From: Bacillus sp. FJAT-49736
GTDB lineage: Bacteria; Bacillota; Bacilli; Bacillales; Bacillaceae_C
Assembly: GCF_018343615.1 (NCBI RefSeq)
Contig: NZ_JAGYPI010000001.1
Span: 496,001-560,000, forward strand
DNA: 64,000 nt
Direction of reading: 5' to 3'
The notes under the pieces: model-generated
Database searches by the model: none
Told to the model about the DNA's origin: nothing
The model's input: only the letters and a program-made list of their open reading frames with translations
Shown: in pieces, positions 1 through 7,714 of the stretch
How the letters are laid out: each line of letters starts with the position of its first letter
How positions within the stretch are numbered: position 1 is the first letter of the stretch
Position numbers and translations under genes: made by a program

Positions 1-2
1 CC

Positions 3-392
3 AATCTATATACATCAACTCGTGAGTTCGCACAATGGGGAAATCTTCATTTGTATAAAGGTAAGATAAATGGAAAGCAAATTGTTCCAAGAGAAGTAAT
101 TAATATGGCGACCCAAATGCAAAGTCCGATTTACCATAATCACAATCTTCCGCAAAACGGTTTGTTTTGGTACGTTCAAGGCACTCCCGCTGCCAATAGC
201 GAGATTGGTGAAAGAGTTCCGCGCGGTTCCTATCAAATTTTAGGAATCACTGGCCCCACTCTTCTTGTCATTCCGGAATACAATGTCGTTGTCGCCAAAA
301 TGTATAATAAACGATATAACTATGGGGGGGATAACTACCTCTATTATTTAAGGGAATTTAGTAATTTAGTTGCAGATACTTTCAAGCAGTAA
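3..392 (+). CDS. Serine hydrolase, class C beta-lactamase family (C-terminal part, cut by window edge)
   Basis: The open frame runs in from the left edge with no start codon. The visible 129 residues look like the C-terminal part of a penicillin-binding/beta-lactamase-fold hydrolase of the 6-aminohexanoate-dimer hydrolase type: a segment reading STREFAQWGNLHLYKG, then GLFWYVQG and a final GPTLLVIPEYNVVVAKMYN strand. That last strand resembles the closing beta-strand of these enzymes, where the family carries a H/K-S/T-G-type motif. The catalytic SxxK and YxN motifs must lie outside the window. Substrate cannot be told. A shorter start at the ATG at 51 would cut into conserved sequence, so I extend to the edge. 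Confidence 0.75.
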   Translation, partial: NLYTSTREFAQWGNLHLYKGKINGKQIVPREVINMATQMQSPIYHNHNLPQNGLFWYVQGTPAANSEIGERVPRGSYQILGITGPTLLVIPEYNVVVAKMYNKRYNYGGDNYLYYLREFSNLVADTFKQ

Positions 393-549
393 ATCTAATA
401 TGGCCAGGAATTTTTTTATGATCCCAAAAATACATATAGTTTCATCGCAGCCTCGCATATAAATGTATGGGGAAAGTATATTAGGGGCTGCCTCCCTTCA
501 GAAAATCCTAAGTTATTATTTATATTCAACATGAAATTCAAAAAAAGTA

Positions 550-578
550 TTGACAAAATATTATTTTTGTGTTATTAT
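550..578 (+). promoter_or_regulatory. SigmaA-type promoter for the CxxC cluster gene
   Basis: A consensus -35 box TTGACA at 550-555 is followed after exactly 17 bp by TATTAT at 573-578. It lies about 85 bp upstream of the ATG at 664 and points towards it. The near-consensus boxes suggest vegetative expression. Seen directly; activity is inferred. Confidence 0.6.
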
Positions 579-663
579 TAAATATTTTGTTGTTGACTAT
601 ATATAATGGACATGATAATAATAAAAAGTAGATTTCAAGATTTAATCTGGAAGGAGAGGAAGT

Positions 664-1011
664 ATGGAACAATTACCATGTGCTGGATGCAGAGGATTAT
701 GCTGTGGGCCAGTTGCAATAACCGAGCAGGAATTTAGGAGAATTAAAAAAAAGATAAAAAGTATGCCTCGAAAAACACGTGATGAGTTACAAAATCAAAT
801 GAGATTTCATGGAACATGCATTTTTTATGATTTAGATCATGATCGCTGTGGAATTTATTCCGTACGACCTAAAGCCTGCAATATGTTTGGGTATTATAAA
901 GGAATGGCTTGCTTTCGAAAACCCGAATTAGCTACAAAAGTTCCTGTTTTTAACGAAAAAACAATAGGAATTCTCTCCATAGATTTTACATGGTCCGATT
1001 TTATAAAATAA
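664..1011 (+). CDS. YkgJ-type CxxC metal-cluster protein
   Basis: A 115-residue soluble protein with the cysteine pattern of the YkgJ (zinc/iron-chelating, Fe-S flavoprotein-like) family: CAGCRGLCC near residues 6-14, a central C in GTCIF, then CGIYSVRPKAC and a last C in GMACF. The RPxxC motif is typical. The family is thought to bind a metal or Fe-S cluster, but its physiological role is mostly unknown. The start is preceded by a strong SD (ggagagga). It has a consensus promoter of its own and no close co-directional neighbour, so it is probably monocistronic. Confidence 0.85.
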   Translation: MEQLPCAGCRGLCCGPVAITEQEFRRIKKKIKSMPRKTRDELQNQMRFHGTCIFYDLDHDRCGIYSVRPKACNMFGYYKGMACFRKPELATKVPVFNEKTIGILSIDFTWSDFIK

Positions 1012-1255
1012 AAACTCCTTAGATTTTTTACCTACCTACATTTTTTTCGTCTGATTGTTATGAAAGTGATGTCCTATTTTATATAGTTTAATACTAGAAT
1101 GCATGATTGCTAGATTGGTAATCCTTCCATGGTTCATGGGCGGAAAAGCAAAATTCCTTTTAATATGGAAAAGATAGTTTTTTTAAGATTGGACTTAAAG
1201 GAGGAATAGAAATAACTCTTTATGCAAAAAATGTAAAAAAAAGTAATAAGGGGTT

Positions 1256-1726
1256 ATGATGATACTTCTCTATACATCAGCATTCATTTTCAATTTAGTT
1301 GCATTTAAAGCCTCTCATAAAATGTCGGCTAACAAAGTTGTTCATATATGGTGCTTTACAACTGCATTTCAATTAATTTGGGATGTATTTGTTTCTTTAA
1401 AATACCATGGGTATTGGTATTTTACTCAAGGCATTGATTTTTCTGCACTTCCGGCCTATTTCTTATTAGTTCAACCGGTAAATGTTATATTTTTAGCATG
1501 GTATCCTTTTAAAAAGCCTATAAAAAAAAGGCTTTATTATATCTTTATTTGGCTAATTTTTTTGCTATTATATGAAGAACTAACTACATTACCGAAGCCA
1601 TGGGGGTTCTTCCGATACGGATGGTGGAATATTTGGTATTCAGGCTTACTTGATATAATATTGCTGAGCATATTAATACAGTTCTATAAGTGGATAAGTA
1701 AATTAGAGGATAAAATACGTAATTAG
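1256..1726 (+). CDS. CBO0543-like multi-pass membrane protein
   Basis: A 156-residue integral membrane protein with about four or five hydrophobic segments, rich in Trp and Tyr. It resembles the CBO0543 family of uncharacterised membrane proteins common in spore-forming Bacillota. The polar loop HKMSANK near residue 22 and the PWGFFRYGWWNIWYSG segment near residue 117 fit that group. Two more members lie at 50376-51370. Function unknown. The ATG at 1256 or the adjacent ATG at 1259 are both possible, with AAGGGG just upstream. A bidirectional terminator follows. Confidence 0.65.
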   Translation: MMILLYTSAFIFNLVAFKASHKMSANKVVHIWCFTTAFQLIWDVFVSLKYHGYWYFTQGIDFSALPAYFLLVQPVNVIFLAWYPFKKPIKKRLYYIFIWLIFLLLYEELTTLPKPWGFFRYGWWNIWYSGLLDIILLSILIQFYKWISKLEDKIRN

Positions 1727-1759
1727 GCATTAAGAAACGATTTTTTATTCAACGCAGTA

Positions 1760-1797
1760 AATAGCCCTTTCTATCTTAATAAGGGCTATTGTTTTGT
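1760..1797. terminator. Bidirectional rho-independent terminator
   Basis: A perfect 10-bp stem (AATAGCCCTT / AAGGGCTATT) followed by a T-rich run. It sits between the convergent membrane-protein gene and wbqC-like gene and overlaps the stop codon of the latter. Confidence 0.8.
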
Positions 1798-2475
1798 TAT
1801 AATTTGTTTTGATAAGTAATTTTTTGAGTTTGGACCACAATTCAGTAGTAAATCAATGATCGATAAATTCGGTATGAACTTTCCCCATCGTTGTGGATAG
1901 ACAGGATGCTCAAATTCTTGATAAACAATTGTAATATTATTATTTTGAAAATCATTCTCATCTATATATGATTTGGCGCCATTACCTGATAAATACATAT
2001 CCGCACCGAGCGATTTGCATATATTAATGAGTTTCGTATTCTTTTTACCTTTAATACCGCTTAATTCAGAAGAACGTACTATTGGTGTTTTCATTCCTAG
2101 ATAATCGCGAATAAAGTGGATGATTTCTAAATTGATATCGATTAGTTTTGAACCTGAATGTTGATAAATTTTAAGTAAGGATGGTGAGATTTGTTCCCAA
2201 TACTCCGTTTTAGCATAGCATCCTTGCAAGGAATTAAAGTGTCTGTGCTTCCAATTTAATTCATTCTTTATTTGAATATCTTTAATTAAAGCTTTCTTAT
2301 TTATAACGGGCACAGATAAAGATACGATCCCGTTCGATCCTTTAATCACGTTTCTTCGCTCGGCTTTATTAGAACACAGAACATCGTCTAAAAGCACAAA
2401 TACATCACAAGAAAGCATTTTATGAAAATATCCAATCCAAGGTAAATAATTTGGTTGATGAATCCCAACAATCAT
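1786..2475 (-). CDS. WbqC-like protein
   Basis: Starts with the family signature IHQPNYLPWIGYFHKM. WbqC-like proteins are found in O-antigen and glycan loci and have been linked to amino-sugar or glycan modification; the reaction is not established. About 229 residues, close to the usual length. I use the ATG at 2475 because the WbqC fold begins there; TTG and GTG codons at 2493/2490 are alternatives and none has a clear SD, so translation may be coupled to the lpxC-like gene that ends about 30 bases upstream. The pairing with a deacetylase suggests both act on the same amino-sugar. Confidence 0.85.
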   Translation of the reverse strand: MIVGIHQPNYLPWIGYFHKMLSCDVFVLLDDVLCSNKAERRNVIKGSNGIVSLSVPVINKKALIKDIQIKNELNWKHRHFNSLQGCYAKTEYWEQISPSLLKIYQHSGSKLIDINLEIIHFIRDYLGMKTPIVRSSELSGIKGKKNTKLINICKSLGADMYLSGNGAKSYIDENDFQNNNITIVYQEFEHPVYPQRWGKFIPNLSIIDLLLNCGPNSKNYLSKQIITKQ

Positions 2476-2504
2476 GAAAAATGAACACACCAATCTATAG
2501 TATT

Positions 2505-3353
2505 TTAAAAATCCCAGTCCTTATTTTTACTCAATAATCGAACCATCTCAATATTCATTTTATGTCCACTCCTAAATCCAATAAATTGCCCCTGTACTTG
2601 TTGTCCTAGTAACATTAAATCACCTGTTAGATCCAGCAGCTTATGTCTAGCAATTTCATTACTCCAACGAAGCTTTGCATTACCGCTTGGAATTTTTAAG
2701 CAATTCTCTATGTTTTCGCCAAAAAGTGCTACCATTGCATTATATTCATGGTCCAAAATAAATGAACGCGCCTTTACCAGTTCTGATAAAAAGTTAGAAT
2801 CGTTCATAGTGGAAATATGGGCAATTTGGGTAGGGATTATATGATCGGGATAGTCTAGAAGATATGTGATAGAAAAATGCCTAGCTGGGAGTCCTAAAAG
2901 GAGGGAATCATGACGAGTCCCATCTGGTGATTCGAAATAGTCCATTACCCAAAGTGGTTCCTTCACAATCTTGTATTTCTTTGGATTTGATTGAGTAATT
3001 GGAACGGCTTTTGAAAGTGCTTGAACAAATTCCAAACTACTGAAATCTGAAACAACAGGTACATATGGACCGTTCAAATGTATACGGAGATTGGTAATAT
3101 CTAAGCCTCGTATAGCGGCAAGTATATGTTCAGTATGCTCAATAGTAACTCCATGTTTTGTGAGGGAAGACCATCGTTTGTTAAAATATGCATATTCAGG
3201 TTTGCATTCAATTTCAGGCTTTTCTGGTAAGTCGTTACGAATGAAAATAATACCAGTATTTGGTTCGGCAGGTTCAAATATAACCTGCGAAGAATATTGC
3301 CCATTTATAGCAATTCCTGAAACCTCAGTTGTATATGTAATTGTCTTTTGCAC
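2505..3353 (-). CDS. LpxC-like deacetylase (UDP-acyl-GlcNAc deacetylase fold)
   Basis: A 282-residue LpxC homologue. In Gram-negatives LpxC removes the N-acetyl group from UDP-3-O-acyl-GlcNAc in lipid A synthesis, using Zn held by H79, H238 and D242 with E78 and H265 in catalysis (E. coli numbering). All these can be seen here: E75-H76 in TEHILAAIRGL, H237 and D241 in RHKLLDLTGD, and H264 in SGH. The GTG start has an SD (gaggtga). Gram-positives have no lipid A, so the substrate is probably another UDP-GlcNAc derivative or a cell or spore polysaccharide precursor (inference). It is followed by the WbqC-like gene in the same direction, 12-30 bases away. Confidence 0.85.
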   Translation of the reverse strand: MQKTITYTTEVSGIAINGQYSSQVIFEPAEPNTGIIFIRNDLPEKPEIECKPEYAYFNKRWSSLTKHGVTIEHTEHILAAIRGLDITNLRIHLNGPYVPVVSDFSSLEFVQALSKAVPITQSNPKKYKIVKEPLWVMDYFESPDGTRHDSLLLGLPARHFSITYLLDYPDHIIPTQIAHISTMNDSNFLSELVKARSFILDHEYNAMVALFGENIENCLKIPSGNAKLRWSNEIARHKLLDLTGDLMLLGQQVQGQFIGFRSGHKMNIEMVRLLSKNKDWDF

Positions 3354-3592
3354 CTCAGAATCACCTCATATACATGTTTAGACTTTTAATGAAATAGAGG
3401 AGGAGTCATTACTTCATCAATATTATTCATTGTTTATATTATATGTTTCATCTTCTTATATTAGGATTGCCGGTATTGTACTTTAGATTAAGACAGTTAA
3501 TCGAAATTGATTGATTAACACATGAACAAGCATTTTCCTTTCTTCATAAAATATGTACAAGAGTAAAAAGCAATAGGAAAGGATGAAACACC

Positions 3593-3721
3593 TTGGACAT
3601 GAAGAAGCCAATTATGAATACATCGGATCGGCCCCAATACACAAAAACGTTAAATAAAACTCCTAAGGGAAAATTAGTAAAAAAGAGTGGCTGCGGCTGT
3701 GGAAAGCGAAAAGTAAAGTAA
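3593..3721 (+). CDS. Small basic protein with CGCGK tail
   Basis: Encodes about 42 residues from the TTG at 3593 (or 40 from the ATG at 3599). The SD AGGAAAGG at 3576-3583 favours the TTG. The protein is Lys/Arg-rich and ends in SGCGCGKRKVK, a Cys-Gly motif that might bind metal or cross-link. It is followed at once by a strong terminator, which supports a real gene. Not recognised; Cys-tailed small basic proteins are common in spore coats, but that is only a guess. Confidence 0.6.
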   Translation: MDMKKPIMNTSDRPQYTKTLNKTPKGKLVKKSGCGCGKRKVK

Positions 3722-3757
3722 ACAGGCAAATGGTAAAATGCCTGTTTTTTTTTTTTT
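3720..3757 (+). terminator. Rho-independent terminator with long T tract
   Basis: Stem AAACAGGCA / TGCCTGTTT with a short loop and a run of about twelve T directly after the small basic protein gene. Confidence 0.85.
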
Positions 3758-4010
3758 GCCAAGTAAGAAGAAAAACGTACTGCATTGCAAAGTGACAGCA
3801 GCAAATTTGCTTAACTATTTGTGGATAAATAAAGTCCTATACTTTCCGTTTTATCGATTGCATAAAAAACAAGTGTATTCATTAATAAAAGTATTGCCTT
3901 CAAGATATTATTCTTGTTCTATATGAAAATTGAACATCTGTCCGTATCAAAAGCATAACTCATTGAATTATATAAAGAAGGAATAAAGATAAGAAAAAGG
4001 AGTTTATTAT

Positions 4011-6188
4011 ATGACATTAATAGGAATGCTTCATCATCGTAAAGACCCGAAAACTGTCATTAAATCATATGCGTATGCGGCGGTGGCTAAGGCGGAAGGG
4101 GCACGTTTTTTTTATTTTTCACCAAAAACCGTGAACTTTACCAATAATTCTATAAGAGGACAAGTATATGAGAATGGAAAATGGGTGGAACGCATAATGC
4201 CATTTCCAGATGTCATCTATAATGCTGGAAGTCCCGAGAAATTAGCGCAGTACAAGGGCATTATCCAAAAATTAAAAGAAAAGATTCCTTTTACTACCCA
4301 CTCTATAGGGAATAAATGGAATATTAGCGAAAGGTTAAGAGAGGCTGGAGAATTCTCCAATTATTTAATCCCCTCAGAGATTGTAAAGAATACCGAAGAA
4401 TTTTTTAAATTTATGGATGCATTTAATACTGTCGTATTTAAACCAATCGATGGCAGAAAGGGAAAAGGAATATATTTTATATCTAAAGAGAACGATTATT
4501 ACCTTGTAAAAAAAGATACAAATACTGATCGTTATTCTAGGCAAAAATTGAATGAATTTATTCAATCGAAGCTTTCAGCGGGTACCTTTATTATTCAACC
4601 ATATATTCGTTCCATTACTAAATCAGGGCAAGTATACGATTTTAGGCTCCATGTCCAAAAAAACGGTGAAGGAAAATGGGTTATTACTACGATTTATCCA
4701 CGTGTTGCACCTATGGGATCTATTATTCCAAATATTAATAACGGTGGATTTACCAATTACTTAGATCCGTTTTTACAACAAGAATTTAAAGATGACGCCT
4801 ATAATATTAGAAGAACACTGGAGCATTTTTCGTTATCCTTAGCCAATCATTTAGATGAGCTTCAAATGATAAAATATGGGGAAGTCATTGATGAAATTGG
4901 AGTGGATGTAGGCTTAGATGAGAATTTAAAATTATGGATATATGAAGTTAATTGGAGACCGGGTTGTCCTCCTGCCTTTTATTTAGAGATGGATGTTGTC
5001 ATTAATGGAATCAGATATGCAATGTATTTAGCAAAAAATAATAAGCAAATAAAGGAAAGAATTAAAGAATTGAAGTTACAAAGTATTAGAGACAAAAACA
5101 AGAAAAGAGATCTACCGATTATCGCTGTTACCGGTAGTGCTGGAAAGACGACAACAAAAGCCTTTCTTTCCTCCATCCTTTCAAAAAAGTGGAACACATT
5201 CTCATCCAAAGACTATTGGAATACAACGGAGCATACCAAAAAACATGCTTTAGAAATTAATGACTCACATGAAGCGGTTGTTTTAGAATATGGAATGGCA
5301 TATCCTGGGGTTATTACAGAACATTGCAGTATAATAAAGCCAAATATAAGTATTGTGACAAATGTTGGCCTTGCCCATGTTGGGAATTTCGATGGTGACG
5401 TAAGGAAAGTGGCTAAGGCAAAATCTGAATTAATTCATGGCATGGATCAAAAAGGAGTTCTATTTATTAACTTGGACGATCCAAACTCCAAATATTTAGA
5501 AACGGATCGTTTTAAAGGCAGAATCATTACAACTGGTATAAAGTCGTCTCCTGCAGATTATCGTGCTTACGATGTTAAATATACCGATAATGGTATGGAA
5601 TTTAAGATGAAGTTACAAGGTCAAGAAATTGATTTGTTTATCCCTATATTTGGAGAACATCATGTCTATAATGCAATTAATGCCATTGCAGTTGCTGATT
5701 ATTTAGGGCTTTCACCAATGGAAATAAAATTAGGTTTACTCTTTAGAAAACCGCCGAGAAGATTAACAATTTATCGTTGTAAAGATAATATTACCGTCAT
5801 AGATGATACTGTTCACTCCCATCCCCAAGGAGTAAAAGCGGCTATTGATGTTCTATGCAATATTGGAAACAAACGTAAAGTAGCCATTATCGGACAGATG
5901 AGGGAGTTGGGAGACCTTAGAGATGATGAATATCGTAAACTAGGAAATTACATTTGTGAAAAGGATATTGATATATTAATCACCTATGGGTATAAGACGG
6001 AGGAAATCGGTAAGCAGGCGGAGAGAAAAGGGTTTCCAAAGCAAAATATCTATCATTTTACCGACAAAGAAGCGCTTCATGAACTTTTATTAAAGATTAT
6101 TAAAAGGGGAGACACCATTTTAGTCAAAGGAGCAAGTAAAACCAATATGTTTGATACTGTAAAATTTTTAGATCAGACATTTGGCTAA
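4011..6188 (+). CDS. YheC/YheD ATP-grasp fused to Mur-type ligase
   Basis: A 725-residue two-module ligase. Residues 1 to about 345 form a YheC/YheD-type ATP-grasp: N-terminal IGMLHHRKDPKT, VVFKPIDGRKGKGIY (nucleotide-binding lysine and loop), FIIQPYI, and YEVNWRPGCPP as the Mg-binding end. Residues about 368-725 form a Mur ligase: P-loop TGSAGKTTTK at 374-383, EYGM, TNVGLAHVG, AKSEL (the lysine that is carbamylated in Mur enzymes), NLDDPNS, GEHHVYNAINA and IDDTVHSHPQG. Both modules activate carboxylates as acyl-phosphates and join them to amines. The order matches cyanophycin synthetase, but with a YheC/D module in front. It probably builds a peptide or polyamide; substrates unknown. SD AAAAAGGAG precedes the ATG. 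Confidence 0.9.
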   Translation: MTLIGMLHHRKDPKTVIKSYAYAAVAKAEGARFFYFSPKTVNFTNNSIRGQVYENGKWVERIMPFPDVIYNAGSPEKLAQYKGIIQKLKEKIPFTTHSIGNKWNISERLREAGEFSNYLIPSEIVKNTEEFFKFMDAFNTVVFKPIDGRKGKGIYFISKENDYYLVKKDTNTDRYSRQKLNEFIQSKLSAGTFIIQPYIRSITKSGQVYDFRLHVQKNGEGKWVITTIYPRVAPMGSIIPNINNGGFTNYLDPFLQQEFKDDAYNIRRTLEHFSLSLANHLDELQMIKYGEVIDEIGVDVGLDENLKLWIYEVNWRPGCPPAFYLEMDVVINGIRYAMYLAKNNKQIKERIKELKLQSIRDKNKKRDLPIIAVTGSAGKTTTKAFLSSILSKKWNTFSSKDYWNTTEHTKKHALEINDSHEAVVLEYGMAYPGVITEHCSIIKPNISIVTNVGLAHVGNFDGDVRKVAKAKSELIHGMDQKGVLFINLDDPNSKYLETDRFKGRIITTGIKSSPADYRAYDVKYTDNGMEFKMKLQGQEIDLFIPIFGEHHVYNAINAIAVADYLGLSPMEIKLGLLFRKPPRRLTIYRCKDNITVIDDTVHSHPQGVKAAIDVLCNIGNKRKVAIIGQMRELGDLRDDEYRKLGNYICEKDIDILITYGYKTEEIGKQAERKGFPKQNIYHFTDKEALHELLLKIIKRGDTILVKGASKTNMFDTVKFLDQTFG

Positions 6189-6229
6189 TTCAATAAGATT
6201 TTTGATTCAAAAATAATACAGAAAATAAA

Positions 6230-6266
6230 AAAACAACGTCAGCATATTAATCTGGCGTTGTTTTAG
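6230..6266. terminator. Bidirectional terminator
   Basis: Stem AAAACAACG / CGTTGTTTT with A and T runs on the outer sides, between the convergent fusion ligase and the minus-strand ATP-grasp gene. It overlaps the last codons of the latter. Confidence 0.75.
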
Positions 6267-7491
6267 TTTTCGAAGAATTTAAATGAAAGGTTATTTTATT
6301 CGCAGCACTTTTGGCAAGCTTTTTTGCTTCCGCCATGCTTTCCGCGGCTGCAATCACATAAGCATAACGGTGTCCCATCGATAAAGGCGGGGTTAATACA
6401 GTTCCTTTTTTCGGTTTTACATACACTTCTACAACACCGGGAGATTTTAGTGCTTTATTTTTTCCAGTAATTTTTTCTAAAGTGCCTTTATTAGAAACAA
6501 TTACATATTGAGTAAATACATAATTTGAACATTTTTTTACTAAAGAAGGAGTTTTTCCTAAGTAAAGTTTAAGTGTTTCTTCTACTAAATTAAAACCAAA
6601 AGCTGCTTGAAGCATACTATTCATTGCTCCACCTGAAATTCTTGGGTTGATTTCAATCAGTTTCCAGCCGTTGTTGGTGCGTCTTAATTCTAAATGTAAG
6701 GCACCGTCTTTTATATCTAATTGTAAAACTACAGATTTTAATACATCTTCGATTTCTTTTTTTATTTCTGTTGGAGCTTTTGCCAATACCCCATATCCTG
6801 TAATGATAAATCTTTCACCCTTTGTAATTTCTTGTTCCATAATACCTGCAATGTGTATTTTGCTTTTGTACACTAATGCTTCTACTAAATACTGATCTCC
6901 TTCTATATATTCTTCTATAATAATCATTTCATCTGGATTCTTTTCCTGAAGATCTGCTAATTGTTTTTCTAATTGTCTACTATCACTTGCAAACAGTACA
7001 TCTTTTGATCCTGTTGATTTTGGAAATTTAACCATAACAGGAAAAGCGAAGTCCATTGTTTCTAAAGAAAATGGTTCATTAGGGTTAATGATTAGAAATT
7101 TTGGTGTGTAAGGCTGATCTTTTAGAAATAAACGAGTTTCTAACTTGTCTTCCATTATCTTATTGGCCGTAGGAGAGGAGTAATTATGGCAATATTCCTC
7201 GCAAAGAATGGATGCTATATAGACATATGAATCAATGAAACTAACAATGGTTTTAATATCTTTTCCTCTCAAAAGTAGTTTATTTATTTCTTCCTTCATT
7301 TTTGTAAGGTCATTCATATCGACATAAATCATTTCATGGACTTCCGTGTATTCTTTTCTTTGTTTTATTTGCTTTTTGTTTTGTGTAAAAACTACCGTAA
7401 AATAACCTAAACGTTCTGCCGTTTTCAGTGCTTCTCTACTCGAACCAGACTTATTTGTACCTATAAAGATAATTGTTTTCACATACTCCAC
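6247..7491 (-). CDS. ATP-grasp ligase, L-amino-acid-ligase-like
   Basis: A 414-residue ATP-grasp enzyme of the carbamoyl-phosphate-synthase/L-amino-acid ligase branch (BacD-like), different from the YheC/D type. It has a Rossmann-like start FIGTNKSGSS, then FPVMVKFPKSTGSKDV, IIIEEYIEGDQYLVE and the Mg site LIEINPRISGGAM near residue 283, followed by a C-terminal domain of the kind seen in L-amino-acid ligases. Such enzymes condense two amino acids into a dipeptide with ATP. Here it could supply a building block to the neighbouring Mur/YheC ligases (inference). It is transcribed divergently from the Mur-type gene at 7715. The C-terminus is Thr/Lys-rich and overlaps the terminator. Confidence 0.8.
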   Translation of the reverse strand: MEYVKTIIFIGTNKSGSSREALKTAERLGYFTVVFTQNKKQIKQRKEYTEVHEMIYVDMNDLTKMKEEINKLLLRGKDIKTIVSFIDSYVYIASILCEEYCHNYSSPTANKIMEDKLETRLFLKDQPYTPKFLIINPNEPFSLETMDFAFPVMVKFPKSTGSKDVLFASDSRQLEKQLADLQEKNPDEMIIIEEYIEGDQYLVEALVYKSKIHIAGIMEQEITKGERFIITGYGVLAKAPTEIKKEIEDVLKSVVLQLDIKDGALHLELRRTNNGWKLIEINPRISGGAMNSMLQAAFGFNLVEETLKLYLGKTPSLVKKCSNYVFTQYVIVSNKGTLEKITGKNKALKSPGVVEVYVKPKKGTVLTPPLSMGHRYAYVIAAAESMAEAKKLAKSAANKITFHLNSSKTKTTPD

Positions 7492-7714
7492 TCCTCAAAT
7501 TACGCTTCTTGTAAACAACCAGCTATATATATTTATGAAAATAACCTCTTTTTGCTTGGTTATTTATCCTATATAGGTACTGTTTATAGAAATATAAAAA
7601 GTGCTTAGTTACCATTTGCGATTTCAAATAATGAATATGTCTTTAGGGTTTTCGTACAAGCAAAAGGAATTAGGATACATATTTTTAACTATAGAAAGGA
7701 GTGAAGATGAATTA

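Noticed and set aside
2476-2493. TTG/GTG start for the WbqC-like protein
   Set aside because: No SD there and the family signature begins at the ATG at 2475.
3582-3656. Alternative 24-codon frame starting at the ATG at 3582
   Set aside because: The SD would overlap the start; the TTG-started frame has proper spacing and runs to the terminator with a plausible Cys-rich tail.
7601-7714. N-terminal extension of Mur-type ligase 1
   Set aside because: The extra 38 residues do not align with the paralogue, and the ATG at 7715 has an SD and matches the paralogue start.
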